DNA from: Caprella mutica
Taxonomy: Eukaryota > Arthropoda > Malacostraca > Amphipoda > Caprellidae
Reading direction: 5' to 3'
DNA: 64,000 bases
Assembly (NCBI GenBank): GCA_947561585.1
Contig: CANNZV010000264.1
Coordinates: 368,938 to 432,937, forward strand
Notes under the pieces: model-generated
What the model saw: the letters and a program-made list of their open reading frames with translations, nothing else
What the model was told of the DNA's origin: nothing
Databases searched by the model: none
Made by a program: the position numbers and the translations under genes
Part shown: piece by piece, positions 62,880-64,000 of the stretch
Layout of the letters: each line of letters opens with the position of its first letter
Position numbering within the stretch: the stretch's first letter is position 1

Positions 62880-63180
62880 CCATCCCAGCAAACATAAATG
62901 TATCTATTCGATGTCTAAACGACTCTGTATAACCTCTCTTCCGACATCGAATACCAGTAACAAATTAGACATGGTGACATCAAGTAGACATCAATCCGAT
63001 ATCCGTTTGCACCGCTAAACCGCATCATATCAAGTATATTTCGCATCGAAGCGATACCGCTATAACAGCGTTGAATAGAAAGATAAATTACGACATACAA
63101 CATACATAGGGATTCTGCATCGAACAGATGCCTAATTATATATCTAATATGCTTCGAAACGATATCCACTTGCATCCAAT
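62880..63180. repeat. Repeat with CCCAGCAAACAT start and gatatc-type iterations
   Basis: It contains several loosely repeated blocks (tcgatgtc, cgacatcg, agacatcaatccgatatcc, cgaaacgatatccac) and resembles 59365-59640. The ORF on the minus strand shows no protein family. Confidence 0.4.
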
Positions 63181-64000
63181 AAATAAATAAATTAAAATAG
63201 AAAACTCTTACTTCATTGAAATAACGTATTGTACGTTTAGATGCATATCAATTCGATTAATGTTACATAGTGTTATAAATAAATTAAATGGGAAGAAATG
63301 AAGTGATACGTCCAGGTATCGTTCGTGGGTCCCTCCGTCCTCGTGCCTGTACCTCTGTAGCTTTGCCACCATGGATGCACTTACCTAAAAAATAAATTTG
63401 ATATTAAGTGACTCGGAGATACTTGAAGATATTCTTAGAGTGAATAAAACAATACAGGCAAGCACCGCTTTTATAACCAAAATCACAACTTTTTCTTATT
63501 AAAAATAGTAATGAGTTAGTCAAATTTTTATATAATTGTAACTCCTTAAAATTTCGTTCTCTTTGAGTTCAAATTAAAGAAAATGTTTTGAGGCTTCTAT
63601 TTAGAATATTAAAATTTGACCATAGATTAACTCTCACTCAGTAAATATAGGTCATAATAGTTGAGTAATTAGTTTGATATTTTGACTTATATAATTGTGT
63701 TACATTGAACAAATAGGAATTTTGTGTTCTGTGAAATATTTTTAGCAGTAGGGTATATGTTCCAAGTTATTAATAGGGTCTATATTTTCGAACACGTGAT
63801 AAAGGAAAATAAAATTATTATTATTTAACTACAATTTAATTTAATAGCTGAAGGTATGATGCCAATTGAAATAAAAGTTAAATAATGATCATTATATATA
63901 GATTTGATGAGTTCGATTACAACTCTAAGTTTAATTATCTATAATGTGAATCACTGAATTTTAATCGTCTCATTTGCAGCTTTTGGCACTAGGTGAAAGT
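63181..64000. other. AT-rich end of window without recognised genes
   Basis: No long ORF, repeat or RNA gene was recognised. Confidence 0.4.

Overview
This is AT-rich eukaryotic nuclear DNA, almost certainly from an arthropod and most likely an insect. The evidence is the repertoire: a BEL/Pao retrotransposon, a copia family whose primer site matches initiator tRNA-Met, DIRS, Tc1 and mariner relics, hAT-like and Mutator-like non-autonomous elements, and single-exon C2H2 zinc-finger arrays behind a splice acceptor. The order of insect cannot be fixed from the sequence. There are no rRNA, tRNA or CRISPR loci, and host coding capacity is small: two paralogous zinc-finger genes on the minus strand (22587-23939 and 40567-42072). 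Most of the rest is mobile DNA, much of it nested.

Layout. 0-4 kb: a MITE, a Mutator-like foldback with subterminal 9-bp iterons, and relics of two MITE families. 4.0-13.1 kb: a cluster of one hAT-like MITE family, one copy of which was entered by an apparently intact BEL/Pao element with identical 617-bp LTRs. 13.1-22 kb: a non-LTR 3' relic, two Tigger-like copies (one split by a TTAA-targeted element), a 1.4-kb foldback with an 8-bp target duplication, and a mariner-like transposase relic. 22.6-27.4 kb: zinc-finger gene 1, with a coding-poor LTR-like element in its upstream intron whose leader is a series of small hairpins. 27.5-35.1 kb: hAT-like element A, entered by a complete but frameshifted copia element. 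35.2-37.3 kb: a second, 5'-truncated, antisense copia copy abutting a small inverted-repeat element. 37.7-40.5 kb: terminal-repeat relics and a non-LTR relic whose Cys motif has become a 33-bp tandem array.

40.5-45.5 kb: zinc-finger gene 2, a second Mutator-like foldback, and hAT-like element B, which is inverted relative to A and lacks the copia insertion. 45.6-49.7 kb: a degraded DIRS-like element invaded by a jockey/R1-like non-LTR element, giving an accidental in-frame chimeric ORF. 51.5-53.1 kb: a dead Tc1 element with ~220-bp inverted repeats. 54-63 kb: MITE copies, three further inverted-repeat elements, tandem duplications and dispersed repeats. The last ~0.8 kb shows nothing recognisable.

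No pathway or operon is encoded. Gene 1 and gene 2 share a nearly identical acidic N-terminal region but differ in their finger arrays, as expected for a lineage-specific zinc-finger family. Relative ages can be read from the nesting: BEL is the youngest (LTRs identical), copia copy 1 is slightly older (about 3 differences in 338 bp), and the Tc1, mariner, DIRS and non-LTR copies are old and broken.
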